From JANMDN01 sp031376285 (GTDB lineage Bacteria; Actinomycetota; Thermoleophilia; Miltoncostaeales; Miltoncostaeaceae): a stretch of 64,000 nucleotides of DNA. Position 1 is the stretch's first letter; each line of letters begins with the position of its first letter. Below, in pieces: positions 42,820 to 51,373 of the stretch. The notes beneath the pieces were generated by a model that was not told the origin of the DNA, did no database searches, and saw only the letters and a list, made by a program, of their open reading frames with translations. The DNA lies in contig JANMDN010000044.1 of the NCBI GenBank assembly GCA_031376285.1, positions 1 to 64,000 on the forward strand. The letters run 5' to 3'. Both the position numbers and the translations under genes were made by a program.

Positions 42820-43757
42820 TGCGCGTCGCGGTCCTCAAGGGGGGGCGCTCGCTCGAGCGCGAAGTGTCCCTGCGCTCGGGCACGAACGTCGAAGGCGCCC
42901 TTCGGCGGCTCGGCCACGAGGTGATCGCCATCGACGTCGACCAGCACCTGATTCGGACCCTCCGCGCAGACCGTCCAGATGTCGCATTCATTGCGATGCA
43001 CGGGCGCGGTGGTGAGGACGGAACGATTCAGGAACTCCTCGAGATCCTCGGGATCCCGTACACCGGGTCGGGCGTCTCGGCCAGCGCGCGAGCCATGGAC
43101 AAGGTCGTTGCCAAGGGTGCCTTCTCCGCGATTGACGTGCCGACGCCCGCCTTTCACGCCTTCAGCCGCACGGCATTCCAGGAGCTCGGCGCGGCCGACC
43201 TTCTGGGCGAGATCGTCGAACAGATCGGCCTCCCCGTGGTCGTCAAGCCCGCCAAGCAGGGCTCCGCGCTCGGGATCAAGGTCGCGGCGTCCCAAGCGGA
43301 GCTGCCCGGTGCGCTCGTCGCCGCGCTCTCCTACGACGATCGTGTGCTCGTCGAGCAGTTCATCGCGGGCCGAGAGCTTGCCGTTTCGGTGCTCGGCACG
43401 GGTGATGACGCTTGGGCACTGCCTGTGGTCGAGGCGATTCCTCGCGAGCGTGCCTTCTACGATTTCGAGTCGCGCTACACACCGGGAATGACCGACCTCG
43501 TCTGCCCGGCTGACCTCCCCGACACGATCGCGCAGGAGGCGGCCCGCTTGGCGCTTGCCTGCTACCGGACACTTCGCTGCCGAGGGTTCGGTCGCGTCGA
43601 CATGCTCCTCGACGGGTCCGGCGCACTCTGGGTACTTGAGCTGAACACGATCCCGGGCATGACCGACACGAGCCTCCTGCCAATGGCCGCAGAGGCCGCG
43701 GGTCTTGGCTTCGACGAGGTCGTGTCGCGGATTCTCGAACGAGCCGCGCTCGGATGA
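42819..43757 (+). CDS. ddl: D-alanine-D-alanine ligase
   Basis: This 312-residue ATP-grasp enzyme joins two D-Ala for peptidoglycan. LKGGRSLEREVSLRSG is the N-terminal substrate loop. HGRGGEDGTIQELLEILG, VVKPAKQGSALGI and the ATP/Mg motif LELNTIPGMTDTSLLP follow. Length is normal. It is coupled at both ends: to the aminotransferase by TGATG and to the next gene by ATGA. Confidence 0.96.
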   Translation: MRVAVLKGGRSLEREVSLRSGTNVEGALRRLGHEVIAIDVDQHLIRTLRADRPDVAFIAMHGRGGEDGTIQELLEILGIPYTGSGVSASARAMDKVVAKGAFSAIDVPTPAFHAFSRTAFQELGAADLLGEIVEQIGLPVVVKPAKQGSALGIKVAASQAELPGALVAALSYDDRVLVEQFIAGRELAVSVLGTGDDAWALPVVEAIPRERAFYDFESRYTPGMTDLVCPADLPDTIAQEAARLALACYRTLRCRGFGRVDMLLDGSGALWVLELNTIPGMTDTSLLPMAAEAAGLGFDEVVSRILERAALG

Positions 43758-44869
43758 CCTTGCGTTGGGTCGCGGTCGGCGCCGCGGCGCTTGCAGCCGC
43801 AACGGTTGCCGCCGGAGCGCCGCCGAACGACCGCGTCGCTGACCTCGCGGCGAAGGCCGAGCGGCTGCGCGGCCTCACCCTGACGCGCCCGCTCGATGTT
43901 CGAACGCTCGATCGGGCAGAGCTTGGGGCGGAGCTCACTCGGCTCCTCAAGGCCCATCCCGACCCCGAACTCGGCCCGGCCTACGACGACCTCTATCACC
44001 TGCTTGGGGTCCTAAAACCCGATCAGCATGTGCGAGAGATCCTGCTCTCTGGTCTCACCGATCAGATCGCTGGGCTCTACGACAACTACACCAAGCGGCT
44101 GCTCCTCATCAGCTCGGGCGGGGCTGAGGCAACCGACGGCACCGTTGTCCACGAAATCGTCCACGCAATCCAGGATCAGCGTTTCGATCTCTCGTCGCGT
44201 CGCTTTCAGCCGCCTCCGACCGAGCGGGACGCGTCACGCGCCGCCCAGGCCCTCGCCGAGGGTGACGCCCTGGAGACGCAGACGCGCTTCATCGCCGAGT
44301 CGGGGCTCAGCGGTGCCCTCGGAGAGTTCTTTGGGGCGATCGGTCAGGCCGGTGGCGGTACCGGTTCGAACCTTCCCCCGTACTTCCAGCGCGAGCTGGT
44401 CCAGCCCTATCTCGCAGGCCAGGCGTTCGTGTCGGAGCTGCGCCGCCGCGGCGGGCAGCGGCTTGTCGACAAGGCATTCCGCATGCCTCCGAGAACCACC
44501 GCCGCAGTCCTTGATCCCGCACGCTACCTGGCTGGCGACCCGCCGCCGGTTGCGATCAAACTCGCGGCGGTGCCGCGCGGTTGGAAGCGCATCATCTCGA
44601 CGACGTTCGGCGCTGCCGACCTCAGCGATCTTGTGGGAGACGCGGACGCGACCCAGGAGTGGCGCGGAGGTCGGCTGGCGCTTGACGTCAACGGCCGGCG
44701 CCGACGCCTCAGGATCACGCTCGCGGTCAAGAGCCCCGGACCAGTCGTCAAGGCACTTCGGGCGGCCTTGCCAAAACGGGCCGTCATTTCCCTCGCACTG
44801 ACCAAGTCCGCGTCAACAACAACCCCAACGACCGGCGTGGTCGTCGCCATAAGCGGGAACACGGCGTGA
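43754..44869 (+). CDS. secreted HExxH putative metalloprotease-like protein
   Basis: This 371-residue protein has a signal peptide ending near ATVAAGAPP. The zinc motif appears in VVHEIVHAIQDQRFDL, with an acidic helix downstream (ALAEGDALETQT) that could provide the third ligand. The rest is helical with a C-terminal beta region. The arrangement resembles lytic secreted peptidases of the gluzincin type, but the family is not certain. Coupled to ddl, it might act on the cell wall. That is inference. Confidence 0.8.
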   Translation: MTLRWVAVGAAALAAATVAAGAPPNDRVADLAAKAERLRGLTLTRPLDVRTLDRAELGAELTRLLKAHPDPELGPAYDDLYHLLGVLKPDQHVREILLSGLTDQIAGLYDNYTKRLLLISSGGAEATDGTVVHEIVHAIQDQRFDLSSRRFQPPPTERDASRAAQALAEGDALETQTRFIAESGLSGALGEFFGAIGQAGGGTGSNLPPYFQRELVQPYLAGQAFVSELRRRGGQRLVDKAFRMPPRTTAAVLDPARYLAGDPPPVAIKLAAVPRGWKRIISTTFGAADLSDLVGDADATQEWRGGRLALDVNGRRRRLRITLAVKSPGPVVKALRAALPKRAVISLALTKSASTTTPTTGVVVAISGNTA

Positions 44870-45657
44870 GCGAGTACGCCGGGAGGGTCCTCGTCGAGCC
44901 GGCCGGTCCGGTGCTGGTGCTTCGGATCTCAAACCCCGAGCGCGCGAACGCCCTTGACGACGTCATCCTCGACGGGCTCGAGGCCGCGCTTGCGGGACCC
45001 GAGATCGAGCGGGCCCGTGTCGTGCTCCTCACCGGCGCGGGTGAGCGGGCATTCTCGGCGGGTGTTGCCATCGATCCTGGGGACGGGGCGGAGCAGACCG
45101 AATGCCTCCGGCGTCGCGAGGCGAGCCTCTCGCGGGTTGCCGCGGCCATCGAACGCGCCCCCAGGCCGGTCATCGCGGTCGTGAACGGCGCCGCGATGGG
45201 TGGTGGCCTTGATCTCGCCGCAGCCTGCGACTGGCGCATCGCCTCACCGACGGCCCGCTTTGCGATGCCCCCCGGTCGTCTCGGGGTGGTCTACCTCGCC
45301 CGCGGCCTGCGTCGCTTCGTCGCCCTCGTCGGCACCGCCCACGCACAGGAGCTGTTCCTGACCGCGCGGGTGATGCGGCCCGAGGAGGCGCTTCGCATCG
45401 GCCTCGTCAACGAGATCGTTCCCGCCGACCGGCTGTGGGAGCGCGCGACCGAGATGGCGCTCGCGGTGGCGGAGCTGGCCCCGATCGCGGTCGCGGGAAC
45501 GCGGGCGACGATCCACGCCATCGCCTCGGGCGAGTCGATCGAAGGTGTCGACCGGCTGAACGAACGCTGGCGCGAGGAGGCCTACGGCTCCTCAGACCTC
45601 GTCGAGGGGCTCTCGGCCTTCGCGGACCGTCGCGCCCCCAAGTTCACGGGCGAGTAG
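44866..45657 (+). CDS. enoyl-CoA hydratase/isomerase family protein
   Basis: This 263-residue crotonase-fold protein has the N-terminal RISNPERANALDD. The oxyanion-hole and catalytic segments are FSAGVAIDPGDG and the conserved VNGAAMGGGLDLAAACD, with LGVVYLARGLRR. Catalytic Glu positions are partly changed, so it may be an isomerase or other crotonase. Its 3' 76 nt overlap the convergent permease gene. Confidence 0.88.
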   Translation: MSEYAGRVLVEPAGPVLVLRISNPERANALDDVILDGLEAALAGPEIERARVVLLTGAGERAFSAGVAIDPGDGAEQTECLRRREASLSRVAAAIERAPRPVIAVVNGAAMGGGLDLAAACDWRIASPTARFAMPPGRLGVVYLARGLRRFVALVGTAHAQELFLTARVMRPEEALRIGLVNEIVPADRLWERATEMALAVAELAPIAVAGTRATIHAIASGESIEGVDRLNERWREEAYGSSDLVEGLSAFADRRAPKFTGE

Positions 45658-46820
45658 CCCAGCCATGTCGCCGCGAGGTAGGCGCCCGCAGCCGCGAGAA
45701 TCCCGGCCGGAAGCGCGACGCCAACGCCTGCGGCATTCAGACCGAGGCCCACAACAAGACCAGCCGCCCACGACGCGATGCCGGCAGCCCGCCAGTTGAG
45801 ATTGCCACGAGGCGACCTCCGACCCCACGTGTGAATCCAGCAGATGGCGGCAAGCGGTGGTCCGGCAAGGGCCATCGTGGTCAGATACGGCAGCATCCAA
45901 CGCGAGAAATGCAGCGCCGCAAGCGCCGTCCCGACGACCGCGACCAGGCAAAGTCCGATCCGGTAGCCGATCCGCGGGGCGACGTCCGAGAGTGAGAGGG
46001 CGCCGGAGTAGAGGTTGCTCATGACCGACCCGGTGAAGCCGATCGCGACGAACAGGTAGGCGATGGTGGGGCTTCCGAGGTCGCGCAGGACGTCGGCGAG
46101 GTTCCAGGTCCCGGTCGACTGCTGGAGCGCCGCCCCGACGAGCCCGAAGAGCACGAGCGGTGCGGCAAGGCCCGCCAAGGCACACCAGATCACCTGACGC
46201 GGCCGTTCCAGGTCATGGGTGAAGTCCGGCGTGCGAAGCGCAAACGCGGCGCCGTAGCCGAGCACAAGAGCGACCGAGGGGACGACACCGATCGGCTCGA
46301 GGGCACGCCCGTCGCCAATGAGTGTGAGGTCGCGCTCGCTCACGACGATCCGGATCCCCTCGACCGCGATCAGGACGGTGGCGATGCCGGCGGCGAGCGC
46401 TGACCACGAGAGCGCGTTCACCCCGAACCAGGTCACCGACAGCATGCCGAGGGCAACGAGGGCCATCCCGACTCGGTCGGGCACGCCGATGAGCCGCCCG
46501 AGGGCGGTGCCAGCCACGCTGACGTTGAGCGCGAACCAGCCGAGCATCATCGCGAGGATGGCTGGCGACGCGAACCGTCGGCTTCCCAGGAGGCCAAGTG
46601 GACCGCTCGTGATGGAAAGGAGCGCCGACCGGGTTTTCTGTCCGATCAGGCCTTGGGTCACGGCGATGGCGGCCAGGGCTACCGTCCCGACCAAAAGCGA
46701 GACGAGCAGCTTCCAGCCCTCGACGCCCTGTGCGAGCCCTCCGCCCATCATCATCGCCGCGGGGCTTGTGCCGATCCCAGCCCAGGGTCCAACCCGTCCG
46801 ATCCAGCCCTTCTGCGTCAA
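45582..46820 (-). CDS. NCS1/cytosine-permease-type transporter
   Basis: This 412-residue protein has about twelve transmembrane helices. It begins GRVGPWAGIGTSPAAMMMGG, as in NCS1 carriers (PWxGxxxSPxxxxxG), which import nucleobases, hydantoins or related N-heterocycles with Na+ or H+. It overlaps the upstream FAD monooxygenase gene by 4 nt, so import and oxidation of one heterocycle are probably linked. Its 3' end overlaps the enoyl-CoA hydratase gene. Confidence 0.88.
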   Translation of the reverse strand: MTQKGWIGRVGPWAGIGTSPAAMMMGGGLAQGVEGWKLLVSLLVGTVALAAIAVTQGLIGQKTRSALLSITSGPLGLLGSRRFASPAILAMMLGWFALNVSVAGTALGRLIGVPDRVGMALVALGMLSVTWFGVNALSWSALAAGIATVLIAVEGIRIVVSERDLTLIGDGRALEPIGVVPSVALVLGYGAAFALRTPDFTHDLERPRQVIWCALAGLAAPLVLFGLVGAALQQSTGTWNLADVLRDLGSPTIAYLFVAIGFTGSVMSNLYSGALSLSDVAPRIGYRIGLCLVAVVGTALAALHFSRWMLPYLTTMALAGPPLAAICWIHTWGRRSPRGNLNWRAAGIASWAAGLVVGLGLNAAGVGVALPAGILAAAGAYLAATWLGYSPVNLGARRSAKAESPSTRSEEP

Positions 46821-48010
46821 CGGCCGGGGCCGTGGAGCCCGAATTGGAGGTCGGGGTCGCCGGGTCGCCAGGTGCCATGGAACTGCGATCGTTCGCCGAT
46901 CTCCCGCGCTCGCGCAACGAGGTTCGCGCCGAGAGTGAGCTGCCCAGGCTCCCAGCGCTCGAGCGCTGCCGCGACCTCACCGGTCGCTTCAATTGCGGCC
47001 GCAAGCGCCCACGCGTTCTCGGCCGCCTTCGCCGTGCCCGCGGCCGCGTGGGGGCGCGCGGTAAAGGCCCCGTCGCCGAGAATCGCCACGCGGCCGAAGG
47101 CCATCTTGGGCGACTCGACATCGACGATTGCTTGAACGAACGGCTGCGGTGTACGAATCACCATTTCGGCGAGCTGGGGCGGCAGCTCGCGGAGTGCGGT
47201 CTCGCGGATCGCCGCGACGTAGCGCTCCTGGACGATCCCAGGGTGGAGCGACAAGGGTCGGTGGAGGCCGTCGCGGTCGGTCATCAGTTCGTCGAGCGCC
47301 GTCCCGGCCGCGACGTTGCGGTACCAGACGAAGTTGACGAGGCGCTCACCGTCCGCCATCTGACCGGCCACACTTGGGATTTGGTACGCCACGATATGGC
47401 TGCGCTCGACAAGCGCGTACGTGATGGCGTCGCCGAGCGTCGCGAACGTTTCGGGGCTCAGAAGCGACTCGGCGACGGTGCCACGCCAACCCACGTATCC
47501 GGAGTAGGTGGGCTCGACCTCGGGCATGAGTCGCCGCCGTGCGGTCGAGGCGACGCCGTCGGCGCAGACGAGGAGGTCGTAGCGTCCCGAGGCCCCGTTC
47601 GCGAAGCGCACGTCGACGCCCGCAGCGTCCTGGTCGAAGCCAACAAGTGCGTGACCCAAGTGGTACCGGCTGGCGCCGAGTTCCCCGTGGAGCGCGCGAA
47701 AGACGGTATTCCAGGCGGTGAAGCGGTACGGACTCGGCCGCTCGAACGTCACCGCACCGTCCGGTCCGAGGTACTGGAGCGAGCGCGACGGCACGCTGAT
47801 GTCCCCGAGCTCGGTCCCGAGCCGCTCAACCAAGTACCGGACCGTCGCCTCGTGAACGACGATGCCCGCGCCAAAGCCGGAAAGCTCCACGCCGGAGCGC
47901 TCGAAGACGTCGACCTCACAACCAATGTCGCGCAGCACGAGGGCGGTGGTCAGGCCGCCGAGTGAACCGCCGGCGACCGCGACGCGTATCGTTTCAGGGA
48001 GACGATTCAT
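46817..48010 (-). CDS. FAD-dependent aromatic monooxygenase
   Basis: This 397-residue class A flavoprotein hydroxylase has an N-terminal GxGxxG-like VAVAGGSLGGLTTALVL, the mid-chain LVCADGVASTARRR (DG motif) and the FAD-ribityl motif VAILGDGAFTARPHAAAGT. It resembles 2,6-dihydroxypyridine 3-monooxygenase-type enzymes, fitting the coupled NCS1 permease. The substrate is inferred. I chose ATG 48010, where the Rossmann motif follows within 20 residues. Confidence 0.88.
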   Translation of the reverse strand: MNRLPETIRVAVAGGSLGGLTTALVLRDIGCEVDVFERSGVELSGFGAGIVVHEATVRYLVERLGTELGDISVPSRSLQYLGPDGAVTFERPSPYRFTAWNTVFRALHGELGASRYHLGHALVGFDQDAAGVDVRFANGASGRYDLLVCADGVASTARRRLMPEVEPTYSGYVGWRGTVAESLLSPETFATLGDAITYALVERSHIVAYQIPSVAGQMADGERLVNFVWYRNVAAGTALDELMTDRDGLHRPLSLHPGIVQERYVAAIRETALRELPPQLAEMVIRTPQPFVQAIVDVESPKMAFGRVAILGDGAFTARPHAAAGTAKAAENAWALAAAIEATGEVAAALERWEPGQLTLGANLVARAREIGERSQFHGTWRPGDPDLQFGLHGPGR

Positions 48011-48081
48011 CGGCGGATCTTGACGGTTCGGGCAGATCCATGCGGCGACCGCGTTCAATGCCATTCACCGGAGGAAGTCAC

Positions 48082-48591
48082 GTGAGTTTCGAGATCACAC
48101 CAATCGGCGGTCCGGGGTCAGACGCGGCCTTCAGGATCGAATCAAGAACGCCAGCGGCCTCGCTGTCGTCACTTGCCCCGGAGTACCGCTCCCTTCTTGA
48201 TTCGGCGACCTACATCACCCTCGGCATGACCGACAAGGCCGGGCGAGTGCAGCTCACCCCGATGTGGTTTCGCGTCGCGCCCGACGGGGAGCACCTCGAG
48301 ATCAACACGGGCAAGGGCCGTGCCAAGGATCGCCACATGCGCCGCGATGGCCGCGTGACGATCCAGATTCCAAACCCCGAGAACCCGTATCACTGGGTGA
48401 CGGTCTACGGCCAAGTCGTCGACATCATCGAGGAATCCGATGCGGCGCGGGGGAACCTCGCGACCGAGTCGATCGACGCCCTCTCCGAGCGCTACATCAA
48501 CCAGCGGCCGTACCCGTTCCGGGGTGAGGGTGAGGAGCGGGTGCTCTTCATGATCGCCCCGACCCAAGTCGTGACCTTCGGCGCCCCATAA
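48082..48591 (+). CDS. PPOX-class F420-dependent (or FMN) oxidoreductase-like protein
   Basis: This 169-residue split-beta-barrel protein has the family pattern YITLGMTDKAGRVQLTPMWF, INTGKGRAKDRHMRRDGRV and VTVYGQVVDI. Actinobacterial members commonly use F420; some use FMN or heme. GTG 48082 has GGAGGA upstream. It precedes a VOC gene by 4 nt and is divergent from the FAD monooxygenase, which suggests a shared degradation or detoxification role. Confidence 0.87.
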   Translation: MSFEITPIGGPGSDAAFRIESRTPAASLSSLAPEYRSLLDSATYITLGMTDKAGRVQLTPMWFRVAPDGEHLEINTGKGRAKDRHMRRDGRVTIQIPNPENPYHWVTVYGQVVDIIEESDAARGNLATESIDALSERYINQRPYPFRGEGEERVLFMIAPTQVVTFGAP

Positions 48592-48595
48592 GTCA

Positions 48596-49069
48596 ATGGG
48601 GGCCGTCGGCGTCAATCACGTCAGCATCAGCGCGAACCGGCTCGACGAGTCGGTCCGCTTCTATGTCGAGGTCTTCGGCCTTGAACCGGTCGCGACCCCG
48701 GAGTTCGGCTTTCCAGTTCAGTGGCTTCGCCTCGGTGCGAGCCAGCTGCATATCTTCGAGCGCCCCGGCATCGACGTCCCGACCCATCACCACCTGGCGC
48801 TGAACGTCGACGACTTCCCGGGGGTGCTCCGCGAGGTCCGACGACGCGGCGTCGAAGATCGCGTGGCCTTCGGCCACTGGCTCTACCGGCTCCCCGACGG
48901 CGCGGCGCAGATGTACCTGCGCGACCCGGGCGGCAACCTCGTCGAGGTGAACTGGCCAGCGATCGACGAGATCGACCCGACGCTCACCGCTGAGGCGCGC
49001 CCGCTACCGCGACCCCAAGAGGGCGAAGCGGCAACGGCGACACTCTTCCTGGATCGCCGCCAGTCCTGA
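48596..49069 (+). CDS. VOC (glyoxalase/bleomycin-resistance) family protein
   Basis: This 157-residue protein has one VOC module pair: VNHVSISANRLDESVRFY at the start, HHLALNVDDFPG in the middle and MYLRDPGGNLVEVNW near the end. The first His, the His in HHHLAL and the Glu in VEVNW are metal-ligand candidates. It follows the PPOX gene by 4 nt and probably shares its transcript. Substrate is unknown. Confidence 0.88.
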   Translation: MGAVGVNHVSISANRLDESVRFYVEVFGLEPVATPEFGFPVQWLRLGASQLHIFERPGIDVPTHHHLALNVDDFPGVLREVRRRGVEDRVAFGHWLYRLPDGAAQMYLRDPGGNLVEVNWPAIDEIDPTLTAEARPLPRPQEGEAATATLFLDRRQS

Positions 49070-49094
49070 CCGTGAACGCGGCGGCCGGCCCTGA

Positions 49095-49126
49095 GTTTCA
49101 CGTTGTGAGAAATTGGTGCCAGGCGC
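49095..49126. repeat. double-palindrome repeat, upstream copy
   Basis: This copy is GTTTCACGTTGTGA, a 6-nt spacer, and GGTGCCAGGCGC. It matches the copy at 50739-50771 with identical spacing. It lies 54 nt before the antiporter ATG. Confidence 0.7.
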
Positions 49127-49180
49127 GTCCGATCGTCAGTGCACGCCGCGCCACCGTAGGCACCTGGTAGGGCTTCCGAT

Positions 49181-50662
49181 ATGTCCGACGGCCTCCTGAT
49201 CCTGGCGGCGGGAGCGCTTCTCGCCGCGGGCATCGCCGCATCGCTGCTTGCGGGTCGGCTTCGTGTCCCCGCCCTCGTGCTGTTCCTCGGCGTCGGCATG
49301 GCGATCGGATCGGACGGCACCGGTTGGATCGACTTCGAGGACTATGAACTGGCTCGGAGGATCGGCGTCATCGCGCTCGCCCTGATCCTCTTCGAAGGCG
49401 GCCTCGCCGTGCGATGGAACGATCTCCGACCGGTCGTCCGACCCGCGCTGCTACTCGCATCGGTGGGAACCCTCATCACGGCGGCGGTGACCGGGGTCGC
49501 CGCGTACTGGTTGTTCGACCTGACACTCCTCGAAGCGCTCCTCATCGGGGCCATTCTCTCGGCGACCGACGGCGCGGCGATCTTCTCGCTGCTACGAGGG
49601 TCGAGTCTAAATCGCCGCCTGGCACGCACGCTGGAAGGCGAGGCGGGCCTGAACGACCCGATCGCCGCGGTCCTCGTCATTGGCTTTATCGCGTGGATAC
49701 AAGAGCCGGCCTACGGGTTCGCCGACATGACGTGGCTCTTCGTGCGCCAGATCGCGATCGGCTCGCTTGTCGGACTCGTGGTTGGCCGGCTCGCCGTCGT
49801 GGCGTTTCGGCGCCTACGCCTCGGTGCTGCCGGGATGTATCCGGTGATGGCCCTGACGACCGCCGCGATCACGTACGGGTCGGCGGATGCGCTCCACGGT
49901 TCGGGTTTCCTCGCCGTGTACCTCGCCGGTGTGATGCTCGCCATGGCACCGATTCCCGCCCTCCACACGGTCGAGGCCTTCCAACAGGGCGTCGCCTGGG
50001 TCGCGCAAATCGCCGTGTTCCTCAATCTCGGGCTGTTGGTCTTTCCGTCTCGTCTGGGCGACGTCTGGATCGAGGGTGTCGTGATCGGTCTCATCAGCGT
50101 CGTGGTCGCTCGCCCCCTTGCCGTGATGATTGCGACCGCGTTCGACGGCTTCACGATCTCCGAACGGGTGACGCTTGGCTGGGCGGGATTGCGCGGAGCG
50201 GTCCCCGTCGTCTTGGCGACGTTTCCAGTGATCGCGAACATCCCGAACAGCGAGACCTTCTTCAATATCGTCTTCTTCGCGGTCGTGATATCGACCGTGC
50301 TTCAAGGAGCGAGCGTCGAACCACTCGCTCGGGCGCTCCGGGTGACGACCGCGCGCCCGGCATTGCCGCGCCCCGTCGGCGACACCGGAACGATCCAGCG
50401 CCTGGGCGCGGAGATCATCGAATGGACGGTTCAGCCGGGGGACGCGATCGTGGGCACGCTGGTACGGGACCTCGGGCTGCCGCGCGAGGCGCTGATCACC
50501 CTCATCGTGCGTCGCGCCGACGCGATTGCTCCGCGCGGATCCACGCGGATCGAGGCCGATGACTCGCTGCATCTCATGGTCCGTTCTGAGGCGATTGACC
50601 ACATCCCAGATCTCTTGGAGCGATGGCGGGAGGCTCCGACGTCCGAGCGAGCACCGGGCTGA
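49181..50662 (+). CDS. CPA1-family cation/proton antiporter with TrkA-C domain
   Basis: This 493-residue protein has about 12-13 transmembrane helices, with ATDGAAIF and EGEAGLNDPIAAVLV as the conserved ion-site motifs of CvrA/NhaP2-type K+ or Na+/H+ antiporters. The C-terminal region of about 70 residues (WTVQPGDAIVGTLVRDLGLP) is a TrkA-C regulatory domain that may bind a nucleotide ligand. It stands alone between two copies of a palindromic repeat. Confidence 0.93.
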   Translation: MSDGLLILAAGALLAAGIAASLLAGRLRVPALVLFLGVGMAIGSDGTGWIDFEDYELARRIGVIALALILFEGGLAVRWNDLRPVVRPALLLASVGTLITAAVTGVAAYWLFDLTLLEALLIGAILSATDGAAIFSLLRGSSLNRRLARTLEGEAGLNDPIAAVLVIGFIAWIQEPAYGFADMTWLFVRQIAIGSLVGLVVGRLAVVAFRRLRLGAAGMYPVMALTTAAITYGSADALHGSGFLAVYLAGVMLAMAPIPALHTVEAFQQGVAWVAQIAVFLNLGLLVFPSRLGDVWIEGVVIGLISVVVARPLAVMIATAFDGFTISERVTLGWAGLRGAVPVVLATFPVIANIPNSETFFNIVFFAVVISTVLQGASVEPLARALRVTTARPALPRPVGDTGTIQRLGAEIIEWTVQPGDAIVGTLVRDLGLPREALITLIVRRADAIAPRGSTRIEADDSLHLMVRSEAIDHIPDLLERWREAPTSERAPG

Positions 50663-50738
50663 GCGAACGCCGCCAAACCGTTCGATGGACCGTCGGAGTC
50701 GCCTGGGCTCCATCAGGGCCTACCGCCTGCGCCCGGAA

Positions 50739-50771
50739 GTTTCACATTGTGAGGCTTCGGTGCCAGGCACC
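50739..50771. repeat. double-palindrome repeat, downstream copy
   Basis: This copy has GTTTCACATTGTGA, in which TCACA-T-TGTGA is a perfect inverted repeat. After 6 nt comes GGTGCC-A-GGCACC, a second perfect palindrome. It lies just upstream of a VOC gene that lacks a start codon. Confidence 0.75.
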
Positions 50772-50827
50772 AGTGTTTCGCAACGCGAACGGCCGCCGGC
50801 CGGGCCGCCGGTAGGTTCGGTCGCGCG

Positions 50828-51250
50828 GAGCAGCGAGTCAGCCTCATCACGCTCGGCGTCGCGGACGCCGACGCCGGGCGAGCGTTCTATGAACGACTCG
50901 ATTGGCACTGCACCCTTCCGCTCGACGACGTCGACTTCTTCCAGGCGGGTGGGCTGGTGTTCGGACTGTGGGGTCGGGGCCACCTCGCCGCCGACAGCGC
51001 GGTCGCTGATGGCGGTGGTTGGGGCAGGGTGAGATTTGCACACAACGTCCGCTCCCGCGTAGATGTCGATCGTGTCATCGAACAAGCCCGACAGGCCGGC
51101 GCGGTGATCGGTCGCGAGCCGGCGGAAACGTTCTGGGGCGGCTACGCCGGGGTCTTCATCGACCCGGATGGTCACCCGTGGGAGGTCGCGCACAACCCGA
51201 GCTTCGCGATCAATGGCGACGGCACGATCACCCTGCCGCAACGTGAGTAG
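50828..51250 (+). CDS. VOC-family protein with no recognisable start codon
   Basis: In one frame this reads an intact VOC protein of about 140 residues: VSLITLGVADADAGRAFYERLDW, VFGLWGRGHLAADS, and FIDPDGHPWEVAHNPSF, with a TAG stop. The region before VSLITLG has no ATG, GTG, TTG or CTG back to the stop at 50750. GTG 50957 would drop the first beta-alpha unit. It may use a rare codon such as ATC, or be a pseudogene truncated next to the palindromic repeat. The codon pattern remains coding-like. Confidence 0.65.
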   Translation, partial: EQRVSLITLGVADADAGRAFYERLDWHCTLPLDDVDFFQAGGLVFGLWGRGHLAADSAVADGGGWGRVRFAHNVRSRVDVDRVIEQARQAGAVIGREPAETFWGGYAGVFIDPDGHPWEVAHNPSFAINGDGTITLPQRE

Positions 51251-51323
51251 TCGCGGACCTCAGGCGAGCCCCGGCCGCCGAACGAGCCCGACGGTCCTCG
51301 GCAGGGCCGGCCGCCCTCCCCGG

Positions 51324-51360
51324 TAATCATGCTAATATCAGCCCGTGATTAGGTTGATTA
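51324..51360. promoter_or_regulatory. AT-rich inverted repeat upstream of the Fic gene
   Basis: TAATCA-N2-CTAAT on the left (51324-51340) pairs with TGATTAG-N2-TGATTA on the right (51346-51360), ending 13 nt before the ATG. This is an AT-rich island in GC-rich DNA and looks like an operator over the promoter, perhaps bound by the winged-helix tail of the Fic protein. Confidence 0.6.
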
Positions 51361-51373
51361 TTGGATCGTTGGT

